Assembly (NCBI GenBank): GCA_016288815.1
Contig: JAEELF010000017.1
Coordinates: forward strand, 50,164-114,163
DNA from: Ruminococcus sp.
GTDB taxonomy: Bacteria > Bacillota > Clostridia > Oscillospirales > Ruminococcaceae
Direction: 5' to 3'
DNA: 64,000 nt
The notes under the pieces were generated by a model. That model saw only the letters and a list, made by a program, of their open reading frames with translations, made no database searches and had not been told where the DNA came from. Positions within the stretch are counted from its first letter, which is position 1; each line of letters opens with the position of its first letter. Below, one piece after another: positions 1 through 7,405 of this stretch. The position numbers were made by a program, and so were the translations under genes.

Positions 1-590
1 ACCACCCCTCCACTTGCAGCTCCGCTGCGCACAACGCTCTTCCCGCCGCCGATGAGCACCCGCCCGAAGCCGTCCGCGGTGTAGGTCACGCTGCTCGCGC
101 CGGAAGGAGTCCGGAGAATGCGGTCGTAAGCGTACTCGATGCCCGAAACGCCCACGCCCTGCGAAATATAGCCGATTATGTGCTGCGCGCACATATCCCC
201 CGAATAGCGCACAGGCAGCTCGAAAACGGTCAGCCCGTCCAACTCGGGAGTGTCCGCGCGGCAGTCGAAAACGAACGGCTCTCCACGGTCGAAATCCTTG
301 TAAAATCTGGCTTTGTCCTCGGCATAACGGGCAGTCTCCTCCCTGTCGAGCGCAGAGGGCACTGCCACCGCCGTGAAGCGCGTCCCGGCGTTGGTGAGCG
401 GACGCATCTCCTGGTCGTAAATCGTCCCCTCGCTCTCCCCCGCATTGACCGTCACCACCGCCCCCGCCGTGGCTGCCTCGACGTACCTCTGCTCCCGCGC
501 GAGACGGTAATAATTCAGCGATATGCCGACGAATGCCACGAAAAACAGCGTCGTGAGGACTATCACCCCATGCTCTCCGCGTCTGCGCAT
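1..590 (-). CDS. Class B penicillin-binding protein, N-terminal part (runs off the window)
   Basis: This is the 5' part of a transpeptidase-type penicillin-binding protein, about 196 residues, open to the left edge; the ORF track missed it. It starts MRRRGEHGVIV with a short basic tail, then one membrane helix (residues about 8-25), then the dimerisation-domain hallmarks of class B PBPs: GTIYDQEMRPLTN near residue 55 and HIIGYISQGVGVSGIEYAYD near residue 138. The catalytic SxxK domain would lie outside the window. Class B PBPs cross-link peptidoglycan at the outer face of the membrane. FtsI, MrdA and SpoVD types cannot be separated from this piece; the neighbouring sporulation genes do not settle it. 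The ribosome-binding site GAGGTGA sits inside a perfect hairpin just before the ATG (see that entry). Confidence 0.85.
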   Translation of the reverse strand, partial: MRRRGEHGVIVLTTLFFVAFVGISLNYYRLAREQRYVEAATAGAVVTVNAGESEGTIYDQEMRPLTNAGTRFTAVAVPSALDREETARYAEDKARFYKDFDRGEPFVFDCRADTPELDGLTVFELPVRYSGDMCAQHIIGYISQGVGVSGIEYAYDRILRTPSGASSVTYTADGFGRVLIGGGKSVVRSGAASGGV

Positions 591-628
591 AAAAAATCAC
601 CTCAGCCGTATTATGTCCGGCTGAGGTG
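591..628 (-). terminator. Hairpin with T-run that also holds the PBP ribosome-binding site
   Basis: Read on the minus strand, an 11-bp perfect stem (CACCTCAGCCG / CGGCTGAGGTG, 9-nt loop) is followed by ATTTTTT and then directly by the ATG of the PBP gene. It has the form of an intrinsic terminator for the upstream dtd-side operon. The 3' arm contains GAGGTG, the only Shine-Dalgarno candidate for the PBP gene, so the same structure may also block translation. Confidence 0.75.
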
Positions 629-636
629 CGATTATC

Positions 637-1080
637 CTATTTGTCGGTGTCAAAAACGAGGGTAAACGGTCCGTCGTTCAGAAGGCTGACCTTCATGTCC
701 GCGCCGAATTCTCCCGTTTCGACGTGCTGACCCTTGCTGCGGCAATAGTCCGTGAAATAGCGGAAAAGCCTGTCCGCCTCATCGTGCTTGGCAGCCTGAG
801 TGAAGTTCGGGCGATGACCCTTGCGGCAGTCGGCATAGAGCGTGAACTGAGGCACAACGAGCAGCGCCCCGCCGACGTCCGCAAGTGAGAGATTGATCTT
901 GCCGTTCTCGTCGGAGAATATCCGCAGACCTGTTATCTTGTCCGCGAGGACGCGGCAGTTTTCCTCTGTATCGCCCTGTCCTACGCCGAAAAGCAGCAGA
1001 TACCCCGTATCTATCCTGCCGACGTTCCTCCCCTCCACAACGACCTCCGCAGAGCTCACTCGCTGCAAAACTATCCTCAT
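637..1080 (-). CDS. dtd: D-aminoacyl-tRNA deacylase
   Basis: The protein (147 residues, the usual length of the family) hydrolyses D-amino acids from mischarged tRNAs in the cytoplasm. It begins [13 protein letters not shown] and carries the family landmarks [17 protein letters not shown] (residues about 76-92, the active-site loop, usually SQFTLYA) and a C-terminal NDGPFT in place of the common NDGPVT. It lies 6 bp downstream of the GH42 gene, in the same direction, and is followed by the hairpin terminator at 591-628. In many Firmicutes dtd sits beside relA; here it does not. The identification is firm. Confidence 0.95.
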   Translation of the reverse strand: MRIVLQRVSSAEVVVEGRNVGRIDTGYLLLFGVGQGDTEENCRVLADKITGLRIFSDENGKINLSLADVGGALLVVPQFTLYADCRKGHRPNFTQAAKHDEADRLFRYFTDYCRSKGQHVETGEFGADMKVSLLNDGPFTLVFDTDK

Positions 1081-1086
1081 GCGGGC

Positions 1087-3057
1087 CTACTTTCTCACGA
1101 TGTCAAAGCCGAAGGGCTTGAGCTCTATCTTGTCCTTGCCGATGGAGTCCATAATGCTGTACATAGCCTTCGGGAGACCTATCGACGCATTCTCGGCGGA
1201 GTTGTTGAAGAAGATGATGTAATCGTCCAGACCGTTCGTGCGGGTGACTACCTCGACGCCGCGCGGAAGTCCCTTCAGGCGCGGAATGCCGGTCTGCTTC
1301 ATGATGTTCCCCGCGAAGCTCTCGTAGAAGTCCATTTTGCACACCGTCCCGACGTAGTACGCAACGCCCGAGCAGTAGCGGTTCATGGTGACTGCCGGGC
1401 AGCAGCGGTAGAAGTTGTCGTTGTACTCAGCGTAAGCCTTTGCGGTGGTGAGGCTGAGCACGTCGCACCACTGGCGGCAGGTGAACTTGTTCCCCGCGAA
1501 GTCCACGATAGTCTGTTCTTCCCAGCCTATCGGGTCGTATTCGGTTATCTCCGCGCCGATGAGCTCCTTGTAGACAGTCGGGAGCTGATCCATAATGCAG
1601 TTGTTGTTCTGGTCCTTGACGCCGCTGCGGTTCGTGAGAACGAGCGTACCTCCGTTGATGACGAAGCGGTAGATGTTCTCCGTTGCGGACTTCTTATTGA
1701 CGTACATCGCCGGCGCGATGACGACCTTGTACTTGGAGAGGTCGGCGTCGGGCGAAACAACGTCTATGTTCGCACCGTAGCGCGAGAATGCCGCGTGGAA
1801 GTACTTGAGCTGCTCGAGGTAGTAGAAGCCCTCGGTCTGAGGCTGTATCCTGAAAGCAGCGTCGTTCTCGGGCGAATAGAGTATCGCGATCTCGGAGACT
1901 ATGCGGGTGTTGTCGAGGACGCCCAGCTTTGAAGCCGTTTTGCAGAGCTCGGAGAACTCGAAGAAGCGGCGTCCTGGTACGTTGCTGTGGTCGATGAGAC
2001 CGTGCCAGTGCATCTCAGCGCCGTGGGTAGCAGTCCTCCAGCGGAAGTGAACGACCGTCTCCGCGCCTCTTGCGAGAGCCTGCATGGAATAGCCGAGTAT
2101 CATGCCGGGTCTCGGTGTGGGAGACATCGGCGCCCAGCTGCCAGTCGGACCGCTGAGCTGCTCCATTACCCAGAACTTATCCTGCCTTATGCCGCGCATG
2201 AGGTCGAGGTGGAAGGCGTGCGAGTAGAACTCGTCGGGGTCTGAAGGTATGCGTATCGGCGGGTAGTTGTCGTAGGAGACGAAGTCCATGTCCTCGAACA
2301 GCTTGTAGAAGTCGGGAGTGTTCTCGCAGAACCATGTATTCGTGGTTATCTTAGCCTTGGGAGACTCGCGCCTGATGACCATTGCGAGCTCCTTTGCGTA
2401 GCGGACGGTATTCTCCGACGTGAAGCGGTAGAACTCCAGACAGAGGGCAGGATTCTGCCACGCCTTGGGGTAAGCGGTCGGGGGCTGTACCTGTGTGATG
2501 TCGCTGTAAACGCCGCTCCAGACGCTCGTGCCGAACGCCGCGTTGATGTTCTCGAGGGTATCGTGCTTGTCGAGCAGCCAATGACGGAAGCTGTCCTTGC
2601 AGACGTCACAGCAGCACGGGTAAGCCTCAAGCTCGTTGTCTATCTGCCACGCGATTATCGACTGCTCATTGCCGTATCTGCGCACGAGCTGCTCGGTTAT
2701 GCGCTTTGCGTAGAACATGAACATCGGCGCATTGATACACCTGTGTGCGCGGATACCGGTCTGGATGCGCTTTCCGTCGGGACCCACCTGAACGATATCC
2801 GGGAACATCTGGTACATCCACTGCGGCGGGCAGTTCGTCGGCACTCCGAGAACTATTTCCAGTCCGTAGCGCGAGAGCGTGCGCAGCACCTCGTCCAGCC
2901 ATGTGAAGTCGAACTCGCCGTCCTTTGGCTCGATGAGCGACCATGCGAATTCTGCCACTCTCACGACCTTTACGCCGGTCTTTGACATCAGCTCCGCGTC
3001 CTTAGCCCATAAGGACTTATCCCATTGCTCGGGATAGTAATCAACACCTATTTTCAT
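1087..3057 (-). CDS. Glycoside hydrolase family 42 beta-galactosidase
   Basis: A 656-residue protein that should release terminal beta-galactose from oligosaccharides. It shows the GH42 layout: MKIGVDYYPEQW at the N-terminus, a TIM barrel with the acid/base region WQIDNELEAYPCCCD (residues about 145-159, Glu in NE), the nucleophile region FWVMEQLSGPTGSWAP near 305, then a trimerisation domain and a short beta domain. No signal peptide is seen, so it is probably cytoplasmic. The cysteines CCCDVC follow the position where many GH42 enzymes bind zinc. The track start at 3168 is too long: the ATG at 3057 has AGGAGGAG seven bases upstream and overlaps the stop of the phosphatase gene as ATGA, which implies translational coupling. 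A sugar gene inside a repair/translation operon is unusual. Confidence 0.93.
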   Translation of the reverse strand: MKIGVDYYPEQWDKSLWAKDAELMSKTGVKVVRVAEFAWSLIEPKDGEFDFTWLDEVLRTLSRYGLEIVLGVPTNCPPQWMYQMFPDIVQVGPDGKRIQTGIRAHRCINAPMFMFYAKRITEQLVRRYGNEQSIIAWQIDNELEAYPCCCDVCKDSFRHWLLDKHDTLENINAAFGTSVWSGVYSDITQVQPPTAYPKAWQNPALCLEFYRFTSENTVRYAKELAMVIRRESPKAKITTNTWFCENTPDFYKLFEDMDFVSYDNYPPIRIPSDPDEFYSHAFHLDLMRGIRQDKFWVMEQLSGPTGSWAPMSPTPRPGMILGYSMQALARGAETVVHFRWRTATHGAEMHWHGLIDHSNVPGRRFFEFSELCKTASKLGVLDNTRIVSEIAILYSPENDAAFRIQPQTEGFYYLEQLKYFHAAFSRYGANIDVVSPDADLSKYKVVIAPAMYVNKKSATENIYRFVINGGTLVLTNRSGVKDQNNNCIMDQLPTVYKELIGAEITEYDPIGWEEQTIVDFAGNKFTCRQWCDVLSLTTAKAYAEYNDNFYRCCPAVTMNRYCSGVAYYVGTVCKMDFYESFAGNIMKQTGIPRLKGLPRGVEVVTRTNGLDDYIIFFNNSAENASIGLPKAMYSIMDSIGKDKIELKPFGFDIVRK

Positions 3058-3608
3058 AAACTCCTCCTGTTGTCTGTATCGTACTCGATTATCTGACAGT
3101 TGCCCATGAAGAAGCCGGCGAAACGCTCGGTCGTCATGTCGCGGAAGTAGGTGTCGATGACCCTGCACACTCCCCCGTGGCTGACTATCAGTATATTTTT
3201 GCCGTTATATGCTGCGATGATGTCGTCGAGCGCTGCGTAGACCCTGTGTGCGAGCTCAAGCAGCGACTCTCCTGTCTTTCCCATTTTGACGCCGAAATCG
3301 ACCTTATTCTCCGCGAAGCCCTCCGTGAACCGGGACTTCATCTCGTACTCGCCGTAGTCCCACTCTCGCAGCCGCTCGTCGGTAACTATCTCCAGTCCGC
3401 ACCTCTCCGCAGCGAAGCGTGCAGTAGTCTGTGCGCGGTGCATGGGCGAGGCGATTATGAGGTCAACGTCGCCGAGCTCCGCGACCTTTTCAGCCAGCTC
3501 AGCCGCCTGCGCGAGACCGGTCTCGTTCAGCGGGACGTCAGTCGTCCCGAGGATAATATCGTTCTTGTTGCAGTCGGTCTGACCGTGCCTTGTCGAATAA
3601 ATCTTCAC
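3054..3608 (-). CDS. Histidine phosphatase family protein (phosphoglycerate-mutase-like)
   Basis: About 184 residues, with the branch-1 histidine phosphatase signature YSTRHGQTDCNKNDIILGTT at the N-terminus (His of RHG is the phosphorylated residue), a second active-site stretch at REWDYGEYE and the C-terminal VSHGGVCRVI holding the second catalytic His. The substrate is unknown; relatives act on phosphoglycerate, alpha-ribazole phosphate or sugar phosphates, and no cobalamin genes are nearby. Two GTG starts are possible: 3614 (in the track, one base after GGAGGT) and 3608 (seven bases after GGAGG); spacing favours 3608. It follows recN with almost no gap and overlaps the GH42 start, so the three are co-translated. 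Confidence 0.85.
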   Translation of the reverse strand: MKIYSTRHGQTDCNKNDIILGTTDVPLNETGLAQAAELAEKVAELGDVDLIIASPMHRAQTTARFAAERCGLEIVTDERLREWDYGEYEMKSRFTEGFAENKVDFGVKMGKTGESLLELAHRVYAALDDIIAAYNGKNILIVSHGGVCRVIDTYFRDMTTERFAGFFMGNCQIIEYDTDNRRSL

Positions 3609-3610
3609 AT

Positions 3611-5272
3611 TCACACCTCCGCAGCCCTGCGAAGCTCCTCGCGGGCGGTGTCGAGCATGAGCTCGCTTGGGTCGTCGCCGCCCATGATACGGGCTATCTC
3701 CGCGACTCTGCCGTCCATGTCGAGCTGCGTAACGTGTGTCTCTGTGCGGTCGCCGACTATCCCCTTCTCTATCATGAGGTGGTTGTCCGCCATGACCGCT
3801 ATCTGCGAGAGGTGCGTCACGCAGATGACCTGCCGGACTTTTCCTATCTCGCGCAGCTTTATGCCTATTTTCTGGGCAGCCTTGCCGCTGACGCCGGTGT
3901 CGATCTCGTCGAATATCATCGTGGGTATGCTGTCCTTGTCGGCGATGACGCTTTTCAGCGCGAGCATTATCCTCGAGAGCTCGCCGCCGGACGCTATCTT
4001 CGATATCGGGCGGGGCTCCTCGCCCTTGTTCGCCGAGATGAGGAACTCCACGGAGTCCATGCCGTTGACGGTGAGCTTGCCCTTTTCGTGGCGTACAGCT
4101 ATCACGACGCTCGGCATATTGAGGAATTCAAGCTCCTCAGTAACACGCTTCACGAACCTCTCCGCAGTCTTTTCGCGGTAGTCGGAGAGCGCCTTTGCCT
4201 TCTCGGTGACGCTGTGCAGGAGCTCCTCGCGGTGCGCGGAAAGCTCCGCTATCTCGCTGCCGGAGCTCTCGAGCTGCATGACCTCGCGGCAGGCGTCGTC
4301 GTAGAGCTTGACCAGCCCCGCACAGTCCGCCGCATACTTGCGTTTGAGCTTGTTTATGGTGTTCAGGCGTGTGCCGAGATATTCAAGACGCTGCCCGTCG
4401 AGCTCTATCCTCTCCGCAGTATTTTCGAGCTCCGCAGCGATGTCCGCAAGCTCTATCTCCGTCGCGGACAGCCGCTCGTAGAGTGCTGCGAGCTGCGGGT
4501 TGATCTCCGTGAACCTGGAAAGCTCTCCCTCCGCGAAGACTATCATATCGTTGGCAGCGTCCTCGCCTATTATCGCCGAGATCGCATTTTTCACGGCGAT
4601 GAGCGTATTCTCCGAATTCTTGGCAGCCTCGTATTCTTTTTCGAGGGTCTCGTCCTCGTCGGGCGAGAGCTCAAGCCCGCCGATATCGTCAATTATCTCA
4701 TTGAGCGTGCGTGTGCGCTCGATACGGGTCTGCTCGAGCTTTTTCAGCTCACCGAGCCTGCGTGCGGTCTGCTGGAGCTCCCGGAACGCCTCCCGGTACT
4801 CGCGGAGCAGACCATCGTCCCCGCCGAAATCGTCGAGTATCTGCAAATGGCGCTCGCTGTCGAGCAGTATCTGGTTGTCGTGCTGACCGTGGATATTTAT
4901 GAGCAGCGCGCCTATCTCGCGCAGCAGCGACGCCGAAGCCGTTCTGCTGTTGATACGAGCAACGCTGCCGCCGTCCGCGCTTATCTCGCGGGTGACGGTC
5001 ATCTCCTCGTTGTCGTGCGCGATACCGAGCTCGTCGAGCTTCGCACAGACCTCTGGCGAGAGGTCCGTGAACAGCGCCGTGATGACCGCCTTGTCGCAGC
5101 CCGTGCGGACGATGTCCTTCGTGCAGCGCTGACCGAGCACGGCATTTATTCCGTTTATGAGTATAGATTTTCCCGCGCCGGTCTCGCCGGTGAAGATGTT
5201 GAGCCGCTCTGTCAGCGGTATCACAGCCTCCCTGATGACGGCGAGGTTCTGAATATAGATCTCCCTAAGCAT
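3611..5272 (-). CDS. recN: DNA repair protein RecN
   Basis: A 553-residue SMC-like ATPase of double-strand-break repair. The N-terminal Walker A GETGAGKSILING lies near residue 30, followed by long charged helices (residues about 150-370) that form the coiled coil, then the ABC signature ASGGELSRIMLALK near 428 and Walker B MIFDEIDTGVSG near 450. The length matches the family. It is placed directly after argR (6-bp gap), the conserved clostridial order argR-recN. The large plus-strand ORF 3590-5809 is its mirror. Confidence 0.97.
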   Translation of the reverse strand: MLREIYIQNLAVIREAVIPLTERLNIFTGETGAGKSILINGINAVLGQRCTKDIVRTGCDKAVITALFTDLSPEVCAKLDELGIAHDNEEMTVTREISADGGSVARINSRTASASLLREIGALLINIHGQHDNQILLDSERHLQILDDFGGDDGLLREYREAFRELQQTARRLGELKKLEQTRIERTRTLNEIIDDIGGLELSPDEDETLEKEYEAAKNSENTLIAVKNAISAIIGEDAANDMIVFAEGELSRFTEINPQLAALYERLSATEIELADIAAELENTAERIELDGQRLEYLGTRLNTINKLKRKYAADCAGLVKLYDDACREVMQLESSGSEIAELSAHREELLHSVTEKAKALSDYREKTAERFVKRVTEELEFLNMPSVVIAVRHEKGKLTVNGMDSVEFLISANKGEEPRPISKIASGGELSRIMLALKSVIADKDSIPTMIFDEIDTGVSGKAAQKIGIKLREIGKVRQVICVTHLSQIAVMADNHLMIEKGIVGDRTETHVTQLDMDGRVAEIARIMGGDDPSELMLDTAREELRRAAEV

Positions 5273-5278
5273 TCGCTT

Positions 5279-5725
5279 TTATTTACCTCCCGGAAAAAGC
5301 TCGCTTCGGAATTTCTTCGAGAGCTTTTTCGCCTCCGCCTCTGTCCTGACGAGAATGAATATCGTATCGTCGCCCGCGATCGTCCCGACTATCCCCTGGT
5401 GATCGACCGCGTCGATAGCGGCGCAGGTGCCCTGAGCCATTCCCGCGCGGCATTTGAGCACGATAGTGTTCATCGCGTAGTCCACCGACAGCACCGCCTC
5501 CGAGAACAGGCTTTTCTCAGCGGCAGCCTCCGCGGGGAGCGCATAGCAGTTGATCCCGTCGGCGTTGCGTCTTTTCACGAGCGAGAGCTGCTGTATGTCC
5601 CTGGAGAGCGTCGCCTGAGTCGCCTTGATATCGCGCTCCGCGAGCAGTCCGATGAGCTGCTCCTGCGTGGTGACCGGCTGCGACGTGATTATTTCAAGAA
5701 TTATATCAAGTCTGCGGTTTTTCAT
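5279..5725 (-). CDS. argR: Arginine repressor ArgR/AhrC
   Basis: A 148-residue regulator of arginine biosynthesis and catabolism. The N-terminal winged helix contains TQATLSRDIQQLSLVK (residues about 36-51), the typical ArgR recognition-helix region, and the C-terminal oligomerisation and arginine-binding domain contains CAAIDAVDHQGIVGTIAGDD (residues about 107-126). In B. subtilis and clostridia it is encoded between nadK/tlyA and recN, exactly as here. No arginine gene is present in the window, so its targets lie elsewhere. Confidence 0.96.
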   Translation of the reverse strand: MKNRRLDIILEIITSQPVTTQEQLIGLLAERDIKATQATLSRDIQQLSLVKRRNADGINCYALPAEAAAEKSLFSEAVLSVDYAMNTIVLKCRAGMAQGTCAAIDAVDHQGIVGTIAGDDTIFILVRTEAEAKKLSKKFRSELFPGGK

Positions 5726-5750
5726 TATCCTCTGAATTTCCCCCGAAAGC

Positions 5751-6608
5751 TTATTTTATGGGCTTGCACATCTTCCTGCAAAGCGATTCATGGAACGAAT
5801 TTCCAATAAGATCGACGAAGTTTATATTGTTGCGTCCGCGGCAGATCTCAATGGATTCGCCCTCCGCGAGACGTATATCCTGCTCGCCGTCCACGCTCAC
5901 GATGAGGCAGTCACCCTCGCGGGCGGTGGTGTTGAGGAGCCTGAGTCTGCGGTGCGACGAGAACAGGGTCGCCCTCGAAAAGAGCGAATGCGGACAGATA
6001 AGGGTCATCTCGATGCACTTGAGGTCAGGCTCGATGACCGGTCCCCCCGCGGACAGCGCATAAGCCGTCGAGCCGGAGGGCGTGCTGAACAGCACTCCGT
6101 CCGCGCGGTGCTTACCGACGAGGTAGCCGTCCGAGAAGACCTCGAAATCCGAGATGTGGAAACTGCCCGAGCGTGCCGCGACGTCGTTGAGGGCGGTGTA
6201 GACGACCTCCCTGCCGTTCTCGCGGAAGGTGACATCGAGGGTCATTCGCTGCGAGACCTCGTAATCGCCCGTAGTGAGCAGCGGGAGCTTGTCGAGCTGG
6301 TCAGCCTCGAGACCAGCCATGAAGCCGAGAGTACCCGTATTTATGCCGAGGAGCTTGGTCTCCTTGCCGATGAGAAATTTCGCGCAGCGCAGGATAGTTC
6401 CGTCGCCGCCGATAGCGAGGACGATGTCGGCAGTCTCGGCAGATTCGCTTATCTCCTCAAACTGCACGAACTTCTTGTCCGCAAAGTCATCGCGGAACTT
6501 GCTGCTGACAGTCAGTTCCACTCCGGCGTCATTGAGCACGTCGCAGACCTCACGAGCGCACGCAAGCGCGTTTTTCTTCTGGAAATTCGGATACAATGCC
6601 GCCTTCAT
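5751..6608 (-). CDS. nadK: NAD kinase
   Basis: About 285 residues; phosphorylates NAD+ to NADP+. The family motif AIGGDGTILRCAKF is near residue 60, NTGTLGFMA near 85 and the substrate-binding SGSTAYALSAGGP near 170. The track start at 6623 is a TTG within the ribosome-binding site; the ATG at 6608 has GAGGGG eight bases upstream and gives the normal N-terminus MKAALYPNFQKKNA. The gene lies between tlyA and argR in the conserved cluster. Confidence 0.96.
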   Translation of the reverse strand: MKAALYPNFQKKNALACAREVCDVLNDAGVELTVSSKFRDDFADKKFVQFEEISESAETADIVLAIGGDGTILRCAKFLIGKETKLLGINTGTLGFMAGLEADQLDKLPLLTTGDYEVSQRMTLDVTFRENGREVVYTALNDVAARSGSFHISDFEVFSDGYLVGKHRADGVLFSTPSGSTAYALSAGGPVIEPDLKCIEMTLICPHSLFSRATLFSSHRRLRLLNTTAREGDCLIVSVDGEQDIRLAEGESIEICRGRNNINFVDLIGNSFHESLCRKMCKPIK

Positions 6609-6619
6609 AAAAGCACCCC

Positions 6620-7405
6620 TCAAAGCATTCTGAAAGCGCTCCCCACGAGCGCATGAAAATCATGTATTACCGGCGTTCCCGGCTGTTTTACGAGCTTCAC
6701 GAGATATTCGATGTTCCCGCTACCGCCGCGAACCGGCGAATAAGTATAAGCCTGTGCAGTGAAGCCCAGCCCCGCCGCAAAGCTGTCGATATCGCGGAGG
6801 ATACGCTCATGCACGCGCGGATCCTTTACTATCCCGCGCTTCCCGACGTCTGAGCGTCCCGCCTCGAACTGCGGCTTGATGAGCAGTGCAGCGCACGCGC
6901 CGTCCCGCAGGAGCTCGTATATCTTCGGCAGTATTTTAGTGAGCGAGATGAACGAAACGTCCGCACAGACAAAGTCCGCCTGCCCGCCTATAGTTTCCGC
7001 GGTGACATCGCGGATATCCGTCCCCTCAAGGACAGTCACCCTCGGGTCGTCACGCAGGCTCTGCGCGAGCTGACCGTGCCCGACGTCCACCGCCGCGACC
7101 GCCGCTGCGCCGTTCCTGAGCATATAATCGGTGAAGCCGCCCGTCGAAGCCCCGATGTCGAGGCAACGCAGCCCGGTGAAATCTATCCCGAACTCCTGCG
7201 CGGCTTTTTCGAGCTTCAGCGCACCTCTGCCGACGTAAAGCTCCTCCTCTGCGGACACTATCTCGTCAGTCTCCGCGACCTCGAGTGACGCCTTCGACGC
7301 GCCTGCGCCGTTGACCGTGACGCTCCCCGCGCGTATCATTTCCTTGGCACGCTCGCGGCTCCGCGCGATACCGCGCCTGACGAGCTCACTGTCAAGCCTT
7401 GGCAT
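6620..7405 (-). CDS. tlyA: TlyA-family rRNA 2'-O-methyltransferase
   Basis: 261 residues, with an N-terminal S4 RNA-binding domain (MPRLDSELVRRGIARSRERA, AGSVTVNG) and an FtsJ-like SAM-dependent methyltransferase domain (CLDIGASTGGFTDYML near residue 86, binding SAM; VCADVSFISLTKILP near 148; LIKPQFEAGR near 175). Known TlyA proteins methylate cytidines of 16S and 23S rRNA; the hemolysin label in databases is historic. The start overlaps the end of dxs by 14 bp, so translation is probably coupled. Confidence 0.93.
   Translation of the reverse strand: MPRLDSELVRRGIARSRERAKEMIRAGSVTVNGAGASKASLEVAETDEIVSAEEELYVGRGALKLEKAAQEFGIDFTGLRCLDIGASTGGFTDYMLRNGAAAVAAVDVGHGQLAQSLRDDPRVTVLEGTDIRDVTAETIGGQADFVCADVSFISLTKILPKIYELLRDGACAALLIKPQFEAGRSDVGKRGIVKDPRVHERILRDIDSFAAGLGFTAQAYTYSPVRGGSGNIEYLVKLVKQPGTPVIHDFHALVGSAFRML

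Noticed and set aside
3590-5809. 739-residue plus-strand ORF
   Set aside because: Mirror of recN and argR on the minus strand; the composition is that of an antisense frame and no ribosome-binding site is present.
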